DNA of 64,000 bases from Lelliottia amnigena (lineage in GTDB: Bacteria; Pseudomonadota; Gammaproteobacteria; Enterobacterales; Enterobacteriaceae), in assembly GCA_900635465.1 (NCBI GenBank), contig LR134135.1, positions 4,402,001-4,466,000 on the forward strand, read 5' to 3'. Every line of letters starts with the position of its first letter. The first letter of the stretch is position 1. This document shows, piece after piece, positions 8,572 through 23,656 of this stretch. The notes below the pieces were generated by a model. The model worked only from the letters and a program-made list of their open reading frames with translations, did no database searches and had not been told where the DNA came from. A program made the translations under genes and the position numbers.

Positions 8572-11364
8572 TTAGTGAGCCTGATCCCAGTTTTCACCGC
8601 TTCCCACTTCCACCAGCAACGGCACATCGAGTGTCATGCTGCTTTCCATCAGTTCATGGATTTTTTTCGAAACGGCTTCCAGATCTTCGTGATGAACTTC
8701 GAACACCAGTTCATCGTGTACCTGCATGATCATGCGCACGCGCGGTTTGTCTTTTTCAAGCCACGCATCCACTGCAATCATTGCACGTTTGATAATGTCG
8801 GCTGCCGTTCCCTGCATCGGTGCGTTGATCGCCGCTCGCTCTGCTCCAGCTCGACGCGCCGCATTGCTTGACGTGATGTCAGGGAGATAAAGGCGACGGC
8901 CATCCAGCGTTTCGACGTAACCTTTTTCCTTCGCCTGCGCGCGAGTGCGTTCCATATATTCCAGAACGCCAGGATAACGCTCAAAGTAGAGATCCATGTA
9001 CTTTTGCGACTCTTTACGCGGAATATTTAACTGGCGAGAAAGACCAAACGCGCTCATGCCGTAAATCAAACCGAAATTGATCGCTTTCGCGCTGCGGCGC
9101 TGTTCGTTGGTCACGCTATCCAGTGGCAATCCAAAAACTTCTGCAGCCGTCGCGCGATGGATATCCTTGCCTTCGGCAAACGCGGTCAGTAAGCCTTTGT
9201 CACGCGACAAATGCGCCATGATGCGCAGTTCAATTTGCGAGTAGTCGGCAGAGACAATCAGATAATCTTTCGGCGCGATAAATGCCTGACGGATTCTGCG
9301 CCCCTCTTCATTACGAACAGGGATGTTCTGCAGGTTTGGCTCGGTAGAGGATAAACGCCCCGTCGCCGCAACCGCCTGATGATAAGAGGTGTGAACGCGA
9401 CTGGTTTTTGGGTTGATCATCAACGGCAGCTTATCGGTGTAAGTCGATTTAAGCTTAGCGAGACCCCGGTATTGCAGAATCACTTTAGGTAACGGGTAAT
9501 CCAGCGCCAGCTCTTCCAGTACCTCTTCAGACGTCGACGGGGCGCCACCAGGGGTTTTCTTCAGCGGCTTGATGCCTTGCTTTTCAAACAAGATAGTCTG
9601 CAACTGCTTGGTTGAGGACAGGTTGAACGGCTCACCGGCAATCTCATGGGCTTTTTGCTCAAGCTCGCTCAATCGTAGGGCGAGTTCCTCAGAATGTTTA
9701 TGCAACACCGCCGGATCGATTTTGACGCCGTTGCGCTCAATGCGCGATATAACGGGCACCAGCGGCATTTCAATATGCTCGAATACATTCAGCGGACCTT
9801 CCTGCTTTTGCAGTTTTGGCCACATTTTCAGATGCAGTTGCAGAGTGACGTCGGCGTCTTCAGCCGCGTAACGGCCCGCTTCTTCCAGCGCGATCTGGTT
9901 AAACGTCAGCTGATTTTTGCCCTTACCCGCGATCTCTTCAAAGGTGACGGTTTTATGCTTAAGCCAGCGATCTGAAAGCGAATCCATATCGTGGCGACCC
10001 GCGACACTGTTTAGAATGTAAGATTCCAGCATGGTGTCATAGGCAATACCGCGCAGCTCAATGCCGTAATTTTGCAAAATGCCGCGGTCAAACTTGAGGT
10101 TTTGCCCCACTTTTTTCGCGTTCTCATCTTCGAGAAGCGGTTTCAGTAATTCCAGCACGCGGTCGCGTGAGATCTGATTAGGGGCATCGAGATAGTCATG
10201 CGCAACGGGAACATAAGCCGCCATGCCAGGTTCCGTTGCAAATGACAGACCCACCATGTTGGCAGAGATATTATCAAGGCTGTCAGTTTCGGTATCAAAA
10301 GCAAAGACGGGCGCTTTTTTCAGTTTTTCAATCCAGGCAATAAGCTGCGACTCTTCAAGCACAACTTCATAGTTCTCATAAGAGAGCGTCGCTGCCTCTT
10401 CTTCCACTTCGTCTTCAGCATTGACGACGATAGTGTCTTTTGGCTTCGCGGCAGGTTTGCCGCCCTTAGCTTGCATCCATTTACCGGCTTCGACATCCGT
10501 TATCCAGCGCTTGAATTCATATTGCTTAAACAGGCCAAGCAGCTCTTCAGCAATCGGCTGCTGAACCTCAAGCTGTTCACAGGTCAGTTCTAGTTCAACG
10601 TCGGTTTTAATGGTCGCCAGTTTGTAAGAGAGGTAGGCCACCTCTTTATTCTGTTCCAGCTTCGCGGCAATGGTCTTCGCGCCACGGAATGTTAAGCCAG
10701 CGATTTTATCCGATTCGGCATAGAGGGTGTCCAGCCCACCTAGCCCTTGCAGCAGCGCTTGCGCGGTCTTTTCACCTACGCCCGGCACGCCTGGGATGTT
10801 ATCCGAGGAGTCACCCATCAAGGCCAGGAAATCAATAATCAGTTCTGGAGGTACGCCATATTTGGTGACGACTTCATCTGGCCCAAGAATGGTATTTGTC
10901 ATGGTATTGATTAGGGTGATACCAGGGGTCACCAGCTGCGCCATGTCTTTATCACCCGTGCTGATGAGCACCGGACGACCTAATTTTTCAGCTTCGCGCG
11001 CCAGCGTACCGATGACGTCATCGGCTTCAACGCCAGAAACGGCAAGCAACGGCAAGCCCATCGCTTTCACCATGGCATGTAGAGGCTCAATTTGCGCACG
11101 CAAATCGTCCGGCATAGGTGGACGGTGGGATTTGTAATCTTCAAACAGTTCATCGCGGAACGTTTTGCCCTTCGCGTCAAAAACGACCGCTGCATGCGAT
11201 GGCTGATACTGAAGGATCAGACTGCGCAGCATGTTCAGCACACCGTACATCGCGCCGGTAGGCAATCCCGCGCTATTGGTCAGAGGAGGAAACGCATGAT
11301 ACGCCCGATAAAGGTAAGAAGAGCCATCGACGAGAATAAGAGGGTTTTCTGGGATCTGAACCAT
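8572..11364 (-). CDS. polA: DNA polymerase I
   Basis: Removes RNA primers from Okazaki fragments and fills repair gaps. Domains: N-terminal 5'-3' exonuclease (about 1-320, [19 protein letters not shown] and GDKDM), a 3'-5' proofreading domain ([12 protein letters not shown] near 350-360), and the Klenow polymerase domain with motif [12 protein letters not shown], motif [15 protein letters not shown] and motif [11 protein letters not shown]. The ATG at 11364 starts MVQIPENPL as in E. coli and gives 930 residues (E. coli 928). An ATG 42 bases upstream is in frame but not family-like. The 3' end is 148 bases from the Spot 42 5' end. Confidence 0.98.
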   Translation of the reverse strand: MVQIPENPLILVDGSSYLYRAYHAFPPLTNSAGLPTGAMYGVLNMLRSLILQYQPSHAAVVFDAKGKTFRDELFEDYKSHRPPMPDDLRAQIEPLHAMVKAMGLPLLAVSGVEADDVIGTLAREAEKLGRPVLISTGDKDMAQLVTPGITLINTMTNTILGPDEVVTKYGVPPELIIDFLALMGDSSDNIPGVPGVGEKTAQALLQGLGGLDTLYAESDKIAGLTFRGAKTIAAKLEQNKEVAYLSYKLATIKTDVELELTCEQLEVQQPIAEELLGLFKQYEFKRWITDVEAGKWMQAKGGKPAAKPKDTIVVNAEDEVEEEAATLSYENYEVVLEESQLIAWIEKLKKAPVFAFDTETDSLDNISANMVGLSFATEPGMAAYVPVAHDYLDAPNQISRDRVLELLKPLLEDENAKKVGQNLKFDRGILQNYGIELRGIAYDTMLESYILNSVAGRHDMDSLSDRWLKHKTVTFEEIAGKGKNQLTFNQIALEEAGRYAAEDADVTLQLHLKMWPKLQKQEGPLNVFEHIEMPLVPVISRIERNGVKIDPAVLHKHSEELALRLSELEQKAHEIAGEPFNLSSTKQLQTILFEKQGIKPLKKTPGGAPSTSEEVLEELALDYPLPKVILQYRGLAKLKSTYTDKLPLMINPKTSRVHTSYHQAVAATGRLSSTEPNLQNIPVRNEEGRRIRQAFIAPKDYLIVSADYSQIELRIMAHLSRDKGLLTAFAEGKDIHRATAAEVFGLPLDSVTNEQRRSAKAINFGLIYGMSAFGLSRQLNIPRKESQKYMDLYFERYPGVLEYMERTRAQAKEKGYVETLDGRRLYLPDITSSNAARRAGAERAAINAPMQGTAADIIKRAMIAVDAWLEKDKPRVRMIMQVHDELVFEVHHEDLEAVSKKIHELMESSMTLDVPLLVEVGSGENWDQAH

Positions 11365-11486
11365 AGTGTACGTGCCTTTAATTAATTTATGGCTCAAGGA
11401 TGCCACAGACGGATGAAAACATCAGTTTTTAGCGCTGTGTACAGCAAAAGATTTCGCGATCCTCAGGATCCCTCGCAAATTCAAAC

Positions 11487-11495
11487 TGTGGATAA
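11487..11495 (-). promoter_or_regulatory. Consensus DnaA box upstream of polA
   Basis: TTATCCACA on the minus strand (TGTGGATAA on plus), a perfect R-type DnaA box about 120 bp before polA, in the otherwise A+T-rich 11365-11800 spacer between polA and yihG. The spacer holds the divergent promoters but I see no other defined element in it. Confidence 0.5.
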
Positions 11496-11800
11496 CTTTG
11501 TGAATACTTTCATGACATAACAATAATCGTATCCTTCAAAATATCAGATTTTATAATTTATGCTTTATGATCAAAGTACTAAGAAAGTATTCCATCCGTA
11601 TATTTCCGGGCGCTGATTATTTACTCTGTGTGGATATTACCTGCACTAAAATCATTTTCGGGTGAAATACTCTGTCGCAAAATCAGTTCTAAATAATCAC
11701 TGAGTGAAAGTACATCCGACGCTATGTTTTCTGATAAAATCAGCGTCCTGCCTCAGCGATACCCTCGTTGATTATCCGCTAACCACCTGAAAAACCCATC

Positions 11801-12709
11801 ATGTCGAGATTCCTCGCTGCAGCAACCTTACTGCTCAGCATCACTTTAACGATTCTGATCACTCTCTTTTGCGCTGTGCCTATAATTCTCGCTGGCATAA
11901 TAAAATTATTGCTGCCTGTTCCCATCGTTTGGCGCACAGTCTCGACATTCTGTAATTTCATGATGTATTGCTGGTGCGAAGGGTTAGCGTTCCTGCTTTG
12001 TCTAAACCCCGACCTGAAATGGGATATCGAAGGGTTAGATGGACTGAGTAAGAACAAGGGATATTTGCTTGTCTGCAACCACTACAGCTGGGCAGATATC
12101 GTCGTGTTATGCGTGCTGTTTCGCAAACACATTCCAATGAACAAATATTTTCTGAAACAGCAGTTAGCGTGGATTCCTTTTATTGGCCTGGCCTGTTGGG
12201 CATTAGATATGCCGTTTATGAAACGCTATTCACGTAGTTATCTGCTTCGCCACCCTCAGCACCGCGGTAGAGACGTTGAAACGACACGCCGTTCATGCGA
12301 AAAATTTCGCGTGCTTCCGACAACTATTGTCAATTTTGTCGAAGGGTCTCGCTTTACAGAACAGAAACGCTTGCAGGCTCGTTCCCCTTATAAAAATTTG
12401 CTGCCACCCAAAGCTGCGGGGATCGCTATGGCGATTAATGTCCTGGGGAAAAACTTCGATAAGCTGCTGAATGTCACTTTGTACTATTCAGAAAATAGCA
12501 AAAAACCGTTCTACGATATGCTCTGCGGAAAGTTAACGCACATGGTGGTGCGGGTTAACGTTGTCGAGGTGAATGAAGAGTTGCACGGCGATTACATTAA
12601 CGATAAGCACTTCAAACGTCGCTTTCAGCTTTGGCTAAACACGCTGTGGAATGATAAAGATGAGCTGATAGACAGGATTAAATCACCAAATAAAAACGCC
12701 GGCTGTTAA
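11801..12709 (+). CDS. yihG: 1-acyl-sn-glycerol-3-phosphate acyltransferase-like protein YihG
   Basis: Inner-membrane PlsC-family acyltransferase; E. coli YihG acylates lysophosphatidic acid and affects membrane fatty-acid composition. There are 302 residues (E. coli 310). A hydrophobic N terminus (about 4-40) with two likely membrane segments is followed by the catalytic HX4D motif in CNHYSWAD and the substrate motif [10 protein letters not shown]. An in-frame stop lies six codons upstream of the ATG at 11801, so the start cannot be earlier; the ribosome-binding site is weak. The last codons are part of the terminator stem at 12695. Convergent with dsbA, leaving only 15 bases between the stops, so yihF of E. 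coli is absent here. Confidence 0.93.
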   Translation: MSRFLAAATLLLSITLTILITLFCAVPIILAGIIKLLLPVPIVWRTVSTFCNFMMYCWCEGLAFLLCLNPDLKWDIEGLDGLSKNKGYLLVCNHYSWADIVVLCVLFRKHIPMNKYFLKQQLAWIPFIGLACWALDMPFMKRYSRSYLLRHPQHRGRDVETTRRSCEKFRVLPTTIVNFVEGSRFTEQKRLQARSPYKNLLPPKAAGIAMAINVLGKNFDKLLNVTLYYSENSKKPFYDMLCGKLTHMVVRVNVVEVNEELHGDYINDKHFKRRFQLWLNTLWNDKDELIDRIKSPNKNAGC

Positions 12710-12723
12710 CCGGCGTTTTCTTT
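12695..12723. terminator. Terminator shared by yihG and dsbA
   Basis: AACGCCGG-CTGTTAA-CCGGCGTT with A and T tracts on either side. The yihG stop codon TAA at 12707-12709 lies in the loop, so coding sequence and terminator overlap. Confidence 0.9.
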
Positions 12724-12724
12724 T

Positions 12725-13348
12725 TTATTTCTTCTCAACCAGATATTTTACGGTGTCAGCGTATTGCTGCACGAAAATGTCCATGTTGCTTGCATCCATA
12801 CCTTGTGGGTTCACCTGATATTTGCCATTTACGAACATGGCTGGAACACCCTGCAGCTGAAGATCCGCGGCAGCTTTTTCCTGTTGGGCGACCAGGGATT
12901 TCACGACAAAGCTATTCCATGCAGCGTCGTAATCTTCACCTTTCACACCGGCATCAACAAAGACTTTGCGAATATCGGCGGTTGTCTGAACGGTTTGGGT
13001 TTTCTGAACGGCTTCAAACATTGGCGCGGTAACTTGATCTTCCACACCTAACGCCAGTGCCACAGCCCAAGCCTGGGTCAAATCTTTGCCCAAAGGACCC
13101 AGGAATTCGACATGATATTTGGTCATTTTGGTGCCTTCAGGCAACTTTTTCTTCACGTTATCTGAAACGTGCAGCACTTCCTCAAACTGATAGCAATGTG
13201 GGCAATAGAATGAGAAAAACTCAAGCACCTGAGGCTCACCGGCGACCGGTTTTTCAAGGGTATTGAACTGCTTGCCATCGCTAAATTGAGCAGCGGATGC
13301 GCTAAATGCCAGAATCATACCTGCCAGCGCCAGCCATATTTTTTTCAT
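12725..13348 (-). CDS. dsbA: Thiol:disulfide interchange protein DsbA
   Basis: Periplasmic oxidase that introduces disulfides into exported proteins and is recycled by DsbB. A signal peptide occupies residues 1-19 ([19 protein letters not shown]). The thioredoxin fold contains the CPHC active site near residue 49 and the cis-proline loop GVPAMFVNG. The length is 207 (E. coli 208). The ATG at 13348 has AGGAGA nine bases upstream; the upstream GTG/ATT-type start (two residues longer) is not family-like. Lies 26 bases behind srkA on the same strand; the pair is a Cpx-responsive operon in E. coli. Confidence 0.97.
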   Translation of the reverse strand: MKKIWLALAGMILAFSASAAQFSDGKQFNTLEKPVAGEPQVLEFFSFYCPHCYQFEEVLHVSDNVKKKLPEGTKMTKYHVEFLGPLGKDLTQAWAVALALGVEDQVTAPMFEAVQKTQTVQTTADIRKVFVDAGVKGEDYDAAWNSFVVKSLVAQQEKAAADLQLQGVPAMFVNGKYQVNPQGMDASNMDIFVQQYADTVKYLVEKK

Positions 13349-13374
13349 GATCAACTTTCTCCTGATGTTTCCGA

Positions 13375-14361
13375 TTAATACATTGGCGTTAATTGCAGTG
13401 GAGGTTCATTGAGAACCTTAACCTGCTCAATAAATGTGGTTGTCTGGCTGCGCCAGTAATCCTCCCCGGTTAACCACGGGAAGTTTTTAGGAAACGCGGG
13501 ATCGTCCCAACGCCTGATTAACCATGCGAGATAATATACAAAACGCATGGCGCGTAAAGGTTCAATCAGAGCGATTTCATCTGAATTGAAGGGGCTAAAC
13601 TCTTCATACGCTTCAATGATGGTTTCAAGCTGCATGCGTTGTTCCGCTTTATCACCATTCAGCAGCATCCAGAGATCCTGAACCGCGGGTCCCATTCTGG
13701 CATCGTCGAGATCGACAAACAAAGGCCCGTCTCGCCACAGGATATTACCGGCATGACAATCCCCATGAAGACGCAACGTTTCTGCCTGACCATCCCAGTG
13801 CATCGCAGCCGCATTAATCAGTGCATCAGTTGCTTTAAGAAAGTCATCTTTAAGAGCCTTGGGGATCAGCGTGGTGGTTTCAAAAACCTGACGGGGTTCT
13901 GTTAAATATTCCTGAATACCGATCGCAGGACGGGCACTAAAGGTTTTTTTTCGGCCAGTCTGATGAATGCGCCCCAGATAGCGGGCAACCCACTCCATTT
14001 GATCGATATTATCGGACTCAAACTGACGGCCGCCGAGACTTGGGAAAACTGCATAAAAAAAGCCTTTATGCGTCAATAACGTTTGGCTATCAAATTGAAT
14101 CGGCGCGGCTACAGGAATCTCATCATTCACGAGATCCAAGGCGAACTGATGCTCTTCCTGAATTTGCTCAGCAGACCAACGTTGAGGCCGATAAAACTTA
14201 ACGACAAAACGCTGGCGGTCTTCATCCTGAAATTGATAGACGCGGTTTTCATAGCTGTTAAGGGGGGTTAACCCGGAGTCTACGCGGATACCCTGCTCGA
14301 ACAGGGCATCCATAATGGTATCCGGGTGTAATGTCTGGAAAGTAAAAGACTTGTCGTTCAT
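13375..14361 (-). CDS. srkA: Stress-response kinase A (YihE/RdoA)
   Basis: Cytoplasmic Ser/Thr protein kinase of the choline-kinase fold that protects against cell death in stress; part of the Cpx regulon with dsbA. The length of 328 residues equals E. coli. The catalytic loop [15 protein letters not shown] (catalytic Asp near 200) and the metal-binding VDLDDAR are present, as is the nucleotide-binding FVVKFYRP lysine segment near residue 50. Confidence 0.96.
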   Translation of the reverse strand: MNDKSFTFQTLHPDTIMDALFEQGIRVDSGLTPLNSYENRVYQFQDEDRQRFVVKFYRPQRWSAEQIQEEHQFALDLVNDEIPVAAPIQFDSQTLLTHKGFFYAVFPSLGGRQFESDNIDQMEWVARYLGRIHQTGRKKTFSARPAIGIQEYLTEPRQVFETTTLIPKALKDDFLKATDALINAAAMHWDGQAETLRLHGDCHAGNILWRDGPLFVDLDDARMGPAVQDLWMLLNGDKAEQRMQLETIIEAYEEFSPFNSDEIALIEPLRAMRFVYYLAWLIRRWDDPAFPKNFPWLTGEDYWRSQTTTFIEQVKVLNEPPLQLTPMY

Positions 14362-14436
14362 CCGATCATCCGGAAATTATACGAATGATTCAGGATATCA
14401 TTTCACAGCGATTTCGGTGGCGCCTCTTACAAGGTT

Positions 14437-14706
14437 TTACTCTTTAATTACACCACGGGCTCGCAGAAGTGCGGTTTTAAAGTCTTCTTCGTAATCTTTC
14501 TTTATCCCTGGAATCGCAGCATCTTTTGCAGAATCGCGCATTTTGAGGTGATAGATCAGAATGTCATCAGAAAGGTCGGTCAGTTCGCCGTCATAACCTG
14601 ACTCTTTCGCCAGTTTCTGTAAAAATTGGATTAGATTCAGTTCAGGCTCTTTTTGCCAGGCTGGCTGGAGGAGTTCAATAACTTCGTTCAGACGTTTACA
14701 TTTCAT
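14437..14706 (-). CDS. yihD: Conserved small protein YihD
   Basis: An 89-residue protein of unknown function, the same length and nearly the same sequence as E. coli YihD (DUF1040). It begins [18 protein letters not shown] and ends ARGVIKE. No membrane segment or catalytic motif is apparent. It is transcribed divergently from mobA and upstream of srkA on the same strand, with a 75-base gap. Confidence 0.94.
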   Translation of the reverse strand: MKCKRLNEVIELLQPAWQKEPELNLIQFLQKLAKESGYDGELTDLSDDILIYHLKMRDSAKDAAIPGIKKDYEEDFKTALLRARGVIKE

Positions 14707-14774
14707 TGCGATGCTCCTTTCGTTTATGGGAATACGTTATCAGGGTCAATCCCACAATAAAAGAGGCGATATTT

Positions 14775-15359
14775 GTGAATCAATGCAAGGAAGTACTTGC
14801 TGTGGTTCTGGCAGGTGGAAGAGCGACACGAATGGGGGGAAGAGATAAGGGCTTACAAGAACTTGATGGAAAGCCTTTATGGAAACATGTGGCCGATACG
14901 CTTAGTAAGCAAGTCGATGCGATCGCTATTAGTGCTAACCGGCATATCGATATTTATCAGCAAAGTGGTTATCCCGTCTATCAAGACAGTCTTGATGATT
15001 ATCCGGGGCCTTTAGCCGGTATGCTCAGCGTTATGCAGCAGTCAGAGCGAGAATGGTTTCTCTTTTGCCCCTGCGATACGCCTTTTATTCCAACTTGTCT
15101 TGCTGAGCGATTGGTCAACAATCGGAATAATGCTTCTGTCGTCTGGGTACACGATGGCGAGCGAGATCATCCTACTATTGCATTGATTAATAGAAAGTTA
15201 ATTGCTGAAATGAAAGCGTACCTGACATCCGGAGAACGTCGAGTGATGATATTCATGCGTCAATCCGGCGGTCATTCAGTCGATTTTAGCGACCAAAAAT
15301 CTGCTTTTATTAACGTGAATACACCTGAAGATCTGCGAAATATACAGGGGATTGTATGA
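14775..15359 (+). CDS. mobA: Molybdenum cofactor guanylyltransferase
   Basis: Transfers GMP from GTP to molybdopterin to form the bis-MGD cofactor. The N-terminal nucleotide-binding signature [17 protein letters not shown], the [13 protein letters not shown] segment and FCPCDTPF are conserved. The GTG at 14775, with GAGG nine bases upstream, gives 194 residues, equal to E. coli; the longer frame starting at 14706 overlaps the yihD start and is rejected. The 3' end overlaps mobB by the ATGA arrangement. Codon use is somewhat more A+T-rich than in neighbouring genes. Confidence 0.95.
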   Translation: MNQCKEVLAVVLAGGRATRMGGRDKGLQELDGKPLWKHVADTLSKQVDAIAISANRHIDIYQQSGYPVYQDSLDDYPGPLAGMLSVMQQSEREWFLFCPCDTPFIPTCLAERLVNNRNNASVVWVHDGERDHPTIALINRKLIAEMKAYLTSGERRVMIFMRQSGGHSVDFSDQKSAFINVNTPEDLRNIQGIV

Positions 15360-15862
15360 AACCCGTTTTAGCCATCGCCGCGTGGAGTGGCACAGGTAAA
15401 ACATCTCTTCTTAAAAAACTCATTCCTGCGCTTTACGCCCGAGGTATCCGTACTGGGGTAATTAAGCATACCCATCACAATATGGATATCGATAAACCGG
15501 GTAAAGACAGTTACGAATTGCGCCACGCTGGCGCTGCGCAAACCATGGTTGCCAGTGCGCAGCGATGGGCACTGATGACTGAGACACCAGAAAAAGACAC
15601 ACTCGATCTCAATTATCTTGTGAGTCGTATGGATCATTCAGCATTGGATCTGGTTTTAGTTGAGGGATTTAAGCTGGAATCGGTGGCTAAGATACTGTTG
15701 TTCAGACAGGGTACCGGGCATGGAGTCGATGAGTTAACGTTGGATCAGGATGTGATTGCCGTTGCCAGTGATGTTTCACTGAAAATACAGATGCCAGTTT
15801 TAAATCTCAATGATACGGATGAGATTGTCGATTTTATTGAGGAGTGGCTACAGACGCAGTAA
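15356..15862 (+). CDS. mobB: Molybdopterin-guanine dinucleotide biosynthesis adaptor MobB
   Basis: GTP-binding partner of MobA; it is dispensable in E. coli but raises cofactor formation. A P-loop ([13 protein letters not shown] near residue 10), [15 protein letters not shown] and a VLVEGFK strand are conserved. There are 168 residues (E. coli about 170). Its ATG overlaps the mobA stop, so the two are translationally coupled. It converges on the 5S rRNA gene; in E. coli this is the 3' neighbour of rrnA. Confidence 0.95.
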   Translation: MKPVLAIAAWSGTGKTSLLKKLIPALYARGIRTGVIKHTHHNMDIDKPGKDSYELRHAGAAQTMVASAQRWALMTETPEKDTLDLNYLVSRMDHSALDLVLVEGFKLESVAKILLFRQGTGHGVDELTLDQDVIAVASDVSLKIQMPVLNLNDTDEIVDFIEEWLQTQ

Positions 15863-15923
15863 ACATCTGGCCAACGTATCAGACTGGCTTGTTTTCTGCG
15901 CAGCTCACCCAAAAAACACAAGC

Positions 15924-15953
15924 AAAAAACCCCGGACCTTGCGGACCGGGGTT
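15924..15953 (-). terminator. rRNA operon terminator
   Basis: On the minus strand AACCCCGG and CCGGGGTT form a stem around a short loop, followed by six T (15929-15924), 12 bases past the 5S 3' end. Confidence 0.88.
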
Positions 15954-15964
15954 CTTCTTTATTG

Positions 15965-16084
15965 ATGCCTGGCAGTTCCCTACTCTCACATGGGGAGACC
16001 CCACACTACCATCGGCGCTACGGCGTTTCACTTCTGAGTTCGGCATGGGGTCAGGTGGGACCACCGCGCTAAAGCCGCCAGGCA
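15965..16084 (-). rRNA. rrf: 5S ribosomal RNA
   Basis: Reading the minus strand, it begins TGCCTGGCGGC and ends CTGCCAGGCAT, 120 nt, with the conserved core CCATGCCGAACTCAGAAGTG. The last gene of the operon; no tRNA follows it. Confidence 0.98.
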
Positions 16085-16175
16085 AATTCTGTTATCAACA
16101 TGCATCTCTGCACGTCAATTAATCTGTTATCAAGCTGAATATCGTCTCTTTCCGCCAAAACAGCTTCGGCGTTGT

Positions 16176-19088
<2,913 letters not shown>

Positions 19089-19319
19089 TCACAACCCGAA
19101 GATGTTTCGTAAAACACCCGCAGTGTTGCGAAAATTTGAGAGACTCGAACACACCGCTTATCTGCTCTTATTACGGAGAGCAGACACAGTGTGTCGTTTC
19201 AATTTTCAGCTTGATCCAGATTTTTAAAGAGCAAATATCTCAAACATGACTTACTGTTTACACAGTGCAATCAGTTTTGAGATACAGAGGTCGGCGACTT
19301 TCACTCACAAACCAGCAAG

Positions 19320-19395
19320 TGGCGTCCCCTAGGGGATTCGAACCCCTGTTACCGCCGTGAAAGGGCGGTGTCCTGGGCCTCTAGACGAAGGGGAC
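19320..19395 (-). tRNA. gltU: tRNA-Glu (UUC) in the 16S-23S spacer
   Basis: On the minus strand the 76-nt gene starts GTCCCCTTCGTCTAGAGGCC, has anticodon TTC within CCTTTCACG, the T-arm GGTTCGAATCC, and an encoded CCA at 19322-19320. A spacer with a single tRNA-Glu is the rrnB/C/E/G type in E. coli. The distal spacer contains a second boxA-like TGCTCTTTAAAAATC at 19232-19218. Confidence 0.98.
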
Positions 19396-19480
19396 GTGTA
19401 AGTCTCAATCGCAAGACGCCTTGCTATTTACTTTTTCATCAGACAATCTGTGTGGACACTACAAAGGCAGGTTCTTCAGG

Positions 19481-21024
<1,544 letters not shown>

Positions 21025-21176
21025 AAGTTTGATGCTCGTGTTTCTTTATTTCTAAAGAAAAGAACTTCGTAATGAATTACGTATGTTCACTCACTGAGAC
21101 TTGGTTATTCATTTAGCGTCCGAAGACGTTTAGAATCCATGTCACTTTGAGTGCCCACACAGATTGTCTGATAAAT

Positions 21177-21188
21177 TGTTAAAGAGCA
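21177..21188 (-). promoter_or_regulatory. boxA antitermination element of the rRNA leader
   Basis: TGCTCTTTAACA on the minus strand is the enteric rrn boxA bound by NusB-NusE. It lies between P2 and the 16S gene. Confidence 0.85.
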
Positions 21189-21226
21189 GTGCAACGCGGC
21201 TTTCGCTCACCGTTGCGAGGTCCCGT

Positions 21227-21254
21227 ATAATACGTTTTCCTCATTCAGAGTCAA
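21227..21254 (-). promoter_or_regulatory. rRNA operon promoter P2
   Basis: Minus strand TTGACT (21254-21249), 16 bp, TATTAT (21232-21227), matching enteric rrn P2. Confidence 0.85.
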
Positions 21255-21346
21255 GCGTTTATTTTCGCTTTTCTCTGCCGGCGTTCATCGCTGAACCCCG
21301 CTGACCCGGCGGCTTGTGTTCCGTTGTTCCGTGTCAGTGGAGGCGC

Positions 21347-21374
21347 ATTATAGGGAGTTATTCTGAGGTGACAA
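21347..21374 (-). promoter_or_regulatory. rRNA operon promoter P1
   Basis: Minus strand TTGTCA (21374-21369), 16 bp, TATAAT (21352-21347), followed by GCGCC, the GC-rich discriminator linked to ppGpp control. An A+T-rich UP-element-like tract lies at about 21381-21397. The spacer to yieP (21398-21523) holds presumed Fis sites and the yieP promoter; I see nothing else. Confidence 0.88.
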
Positions 21375-21523
21375 GAGGAAATTTAAAATTAATTTCCAAC
21401 CGTGTTTTTTTTCACCAAAACCGCTAATAACAAGTCATATATTGTTCTATTTGTTGTTTTTGCAGCCACAATCACACTCCAGGTGGCATACTTATTAGCA
21501 AGAACAATTAAGGAATAAGAGCT

Positions 21524-22217
21524 ATGCCCTTAAGCGCACAACAGCTGGCGGCACAAAAAAAACCTATCTTATGTGTTGGCTGAAAAGCTGGCTCAACGAA
21601 TTTTGGCGGGAAAATATGCTCCAGGAAGCATTTTGCCCGGAGAAATGGAACTCGGTGAACAGTTTGGCGTGAGCCGCACCGCCGTTCGTGAAGCAGTAAA
21701 AACATTAACGGCAAAAGGAATGGTGCTCCCGCGTCCTCGTATTGGTACTCGGGTTATGCCCCAAAGTAACTGGAACTTCCTCGATCAGGAGTTGCTTTCC
21801 TGGTGGATGACTGAGGATAACTTCCATCAGGTTGTTGACCATTTCCTGGTAATGCGCAGCAGCCTTGAGCCTCAGGCGTGTTTACTCGCCGCGATGTTGG
21901 GCAGCGCCGAACAAAAAGCGCAGTTGAACACTTTAATGGAAGAGATGACCTTCCTGAAGCAGCACTTTAACCGCCAGCGTTGGATTGAAGTCGACATGAC
22001 GTGGCATGAGCACATTTACTTGATGAGCGGAAATCCCTTCCTGACCTCATTTGCGTCCCTGTTCCACTCTGTGTACCACACCTACTTTGCTTCTATTACC
22101 CAGGATGAAGTGGTTAAGCTCGATCTGCACCAGGCCATTGTTGATGCTATCCAGGATAGCGATGGACAACGCGCATTACACGCTTGCCAGGCTTTGTTGG
22201 CTGCCCCAAATCAGTAA
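21524..22217 (+). pseudogene. yieP: FCD/GntR-family transcriptional regulator YieP, frameshifted
   Basis: A FadR-type GntR regulator: winged helix N-terminal (EQFGVSRTAVREAVKTLTAKGMV, about residues 48-70) and an FCD all-helical ligand-binding C terminus with metal-site histidines (DMTWHEHIY). The start MPLSAQQLAAQK at 21524 is in a different frame from the body because the poly-A at 21555-21562 has eight A; seven restore 230 residues, exactly the E. coli length. The uninterrupted body begins at an internal start (21573), so an annotation tool might call a shortened protein. Probably a homopolymer sequencing error. It forms a two-gene unit with hsrA, ten bases downstream. Confidence 0.92.
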
Positions 22218-22227
22218 CAGGAAATCG

Positions 22228-23656
22228 ATGAACGAGAAAAAATCACGCAGCATGGCGGGATTGCCATGGATTGCCGCTATGGCTTTCTTTATGCAAGCGC
22301 TGGATGCCACCATTCTAAATACAGCTCTGCCGGCCATCGCCCAAAGCCTCAACCGCTCTCCACTGGCCATGCAGTCCGCCATCATTAGCTATACGTTGAC
22401 CGTCGCGATGCTAATTCCTGTTAGCGGCTGGCTGGCCGACCGTTTTGGAACACGCCGAATATTTATGTTCGCCGTCACGCTATTTACGCTCGGCTCGCTG
22501 GCGTGCGCACTTTCAACCTCATTAACTGAGCTCGTGGCCTTTCGTGTACTTCAGGGTATAGGCGGCGCAATGATGATGCCGGTCGCACGACTCGCGTTAT
22601 TACGCGCGTATCCACGCAGCGAGCTATTACCCGTGCTGAATTTCGTTACCATGCCCGGTCTGGTCGGTCCTATCCTCGGCCCGGTATTGGGTGGCGTACT
22701 GGTGACCTGGGCAAGCTGGCACTGGATTTTCCTGATCAACATTCCGATTGGTATCGCTGGGCTATGCTATGCCCGCAAATACATGCCGAATTTCACTACG
22801 CCCAAGCGCAGTTTCGACATGGGCGGTTTTTTCCTTTTCGGCGTGAGCCTTGTATTGTTCTCCATCGGCATGGAGTTATTCGGCGAGAAAATAGTCGCGA
22901 CCAGGATAGCATTGTCGATTATCTTTGGCAGCGTTCTGCTTTTCCTTCTTTATATACGTCACGCGCGACGTCATCCAACGCCACTTATCTCATTACAGCT
23001 TTTTAAGACTCGGACTTTCTCCGTCGGGATCGCAGGGAATATCGCCTCGCGTCTTGGCACTGGCTGCGTACCCTTTTTAATGCCGTTGATGTTACAGGTA
23101 GGATTTGGCTATCCGGCGCTGATAGCGGGGATAATGATGGCTCCGACCGCCGTCGGATCTATTCTGGCGAAATCGATGGTGACGAAAATACTGCGTGGGC
23201 TGGGCTACCGGAAAACGCTGGTTGGAATAACGGTCTTTATTGGCGCGATGATTGCGCAGTTCTCGTTACAGTCATCGGCACTGCCCGCGTGGATGCTGAT
23301 CCTGCCGCTCTTTATATTGGGGGATGGCGATGTCTATCCAGTTCACCTCGATGAACACCATCAGCCTCGCTGACCTCACCGATGAAAATGCCAGCGGCGG
23401 TAATAGTGTTCTGGCCGTCACTCAACAGCTTTCGATAAGTTTAGGCGTGGCAGTGAGCGCAGCGGTACTTCGCGTGTATGAAGGTATAGAAGGCACAAAC
23501 ACCGTCGAGCAGTTCCACTACACCTTTATTACGATGGGCGTCATTACTGTGGTTTCCGCTCTGGTGTTTTTATTATTGAAGCCGAAGGATGGCCGAAACC
23601 TGATTAAAGATCGCCACCCGACGAAACCGAACCGCGTTCCATCAGAACAGGAGTAA
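22228..23656 (+). pseudogene. hsrA: MFS drug/proton antiporter HsrA (YieO), frameshifted
   Basis: A 14-helix major-facilitator efflux transporter of the EmrB/QacA type. MFS motif A ([11 protein letters not shown] near residue 72) and antiporter motif C ([13 protein letters not shown], about 155) are visible. The frame breaks at the G run 23319-23323: five G are present, four are needed to continue ILGMAMS. Correction gives 475 residues, exactly the E. coli length. Fragments are 22228-23373 and 23324-23656. The 3' end overlaps the convergent rbsR gene by 53 bases. Single-base gain in a G run suggests a sequencing error. Confidence 0.92.
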
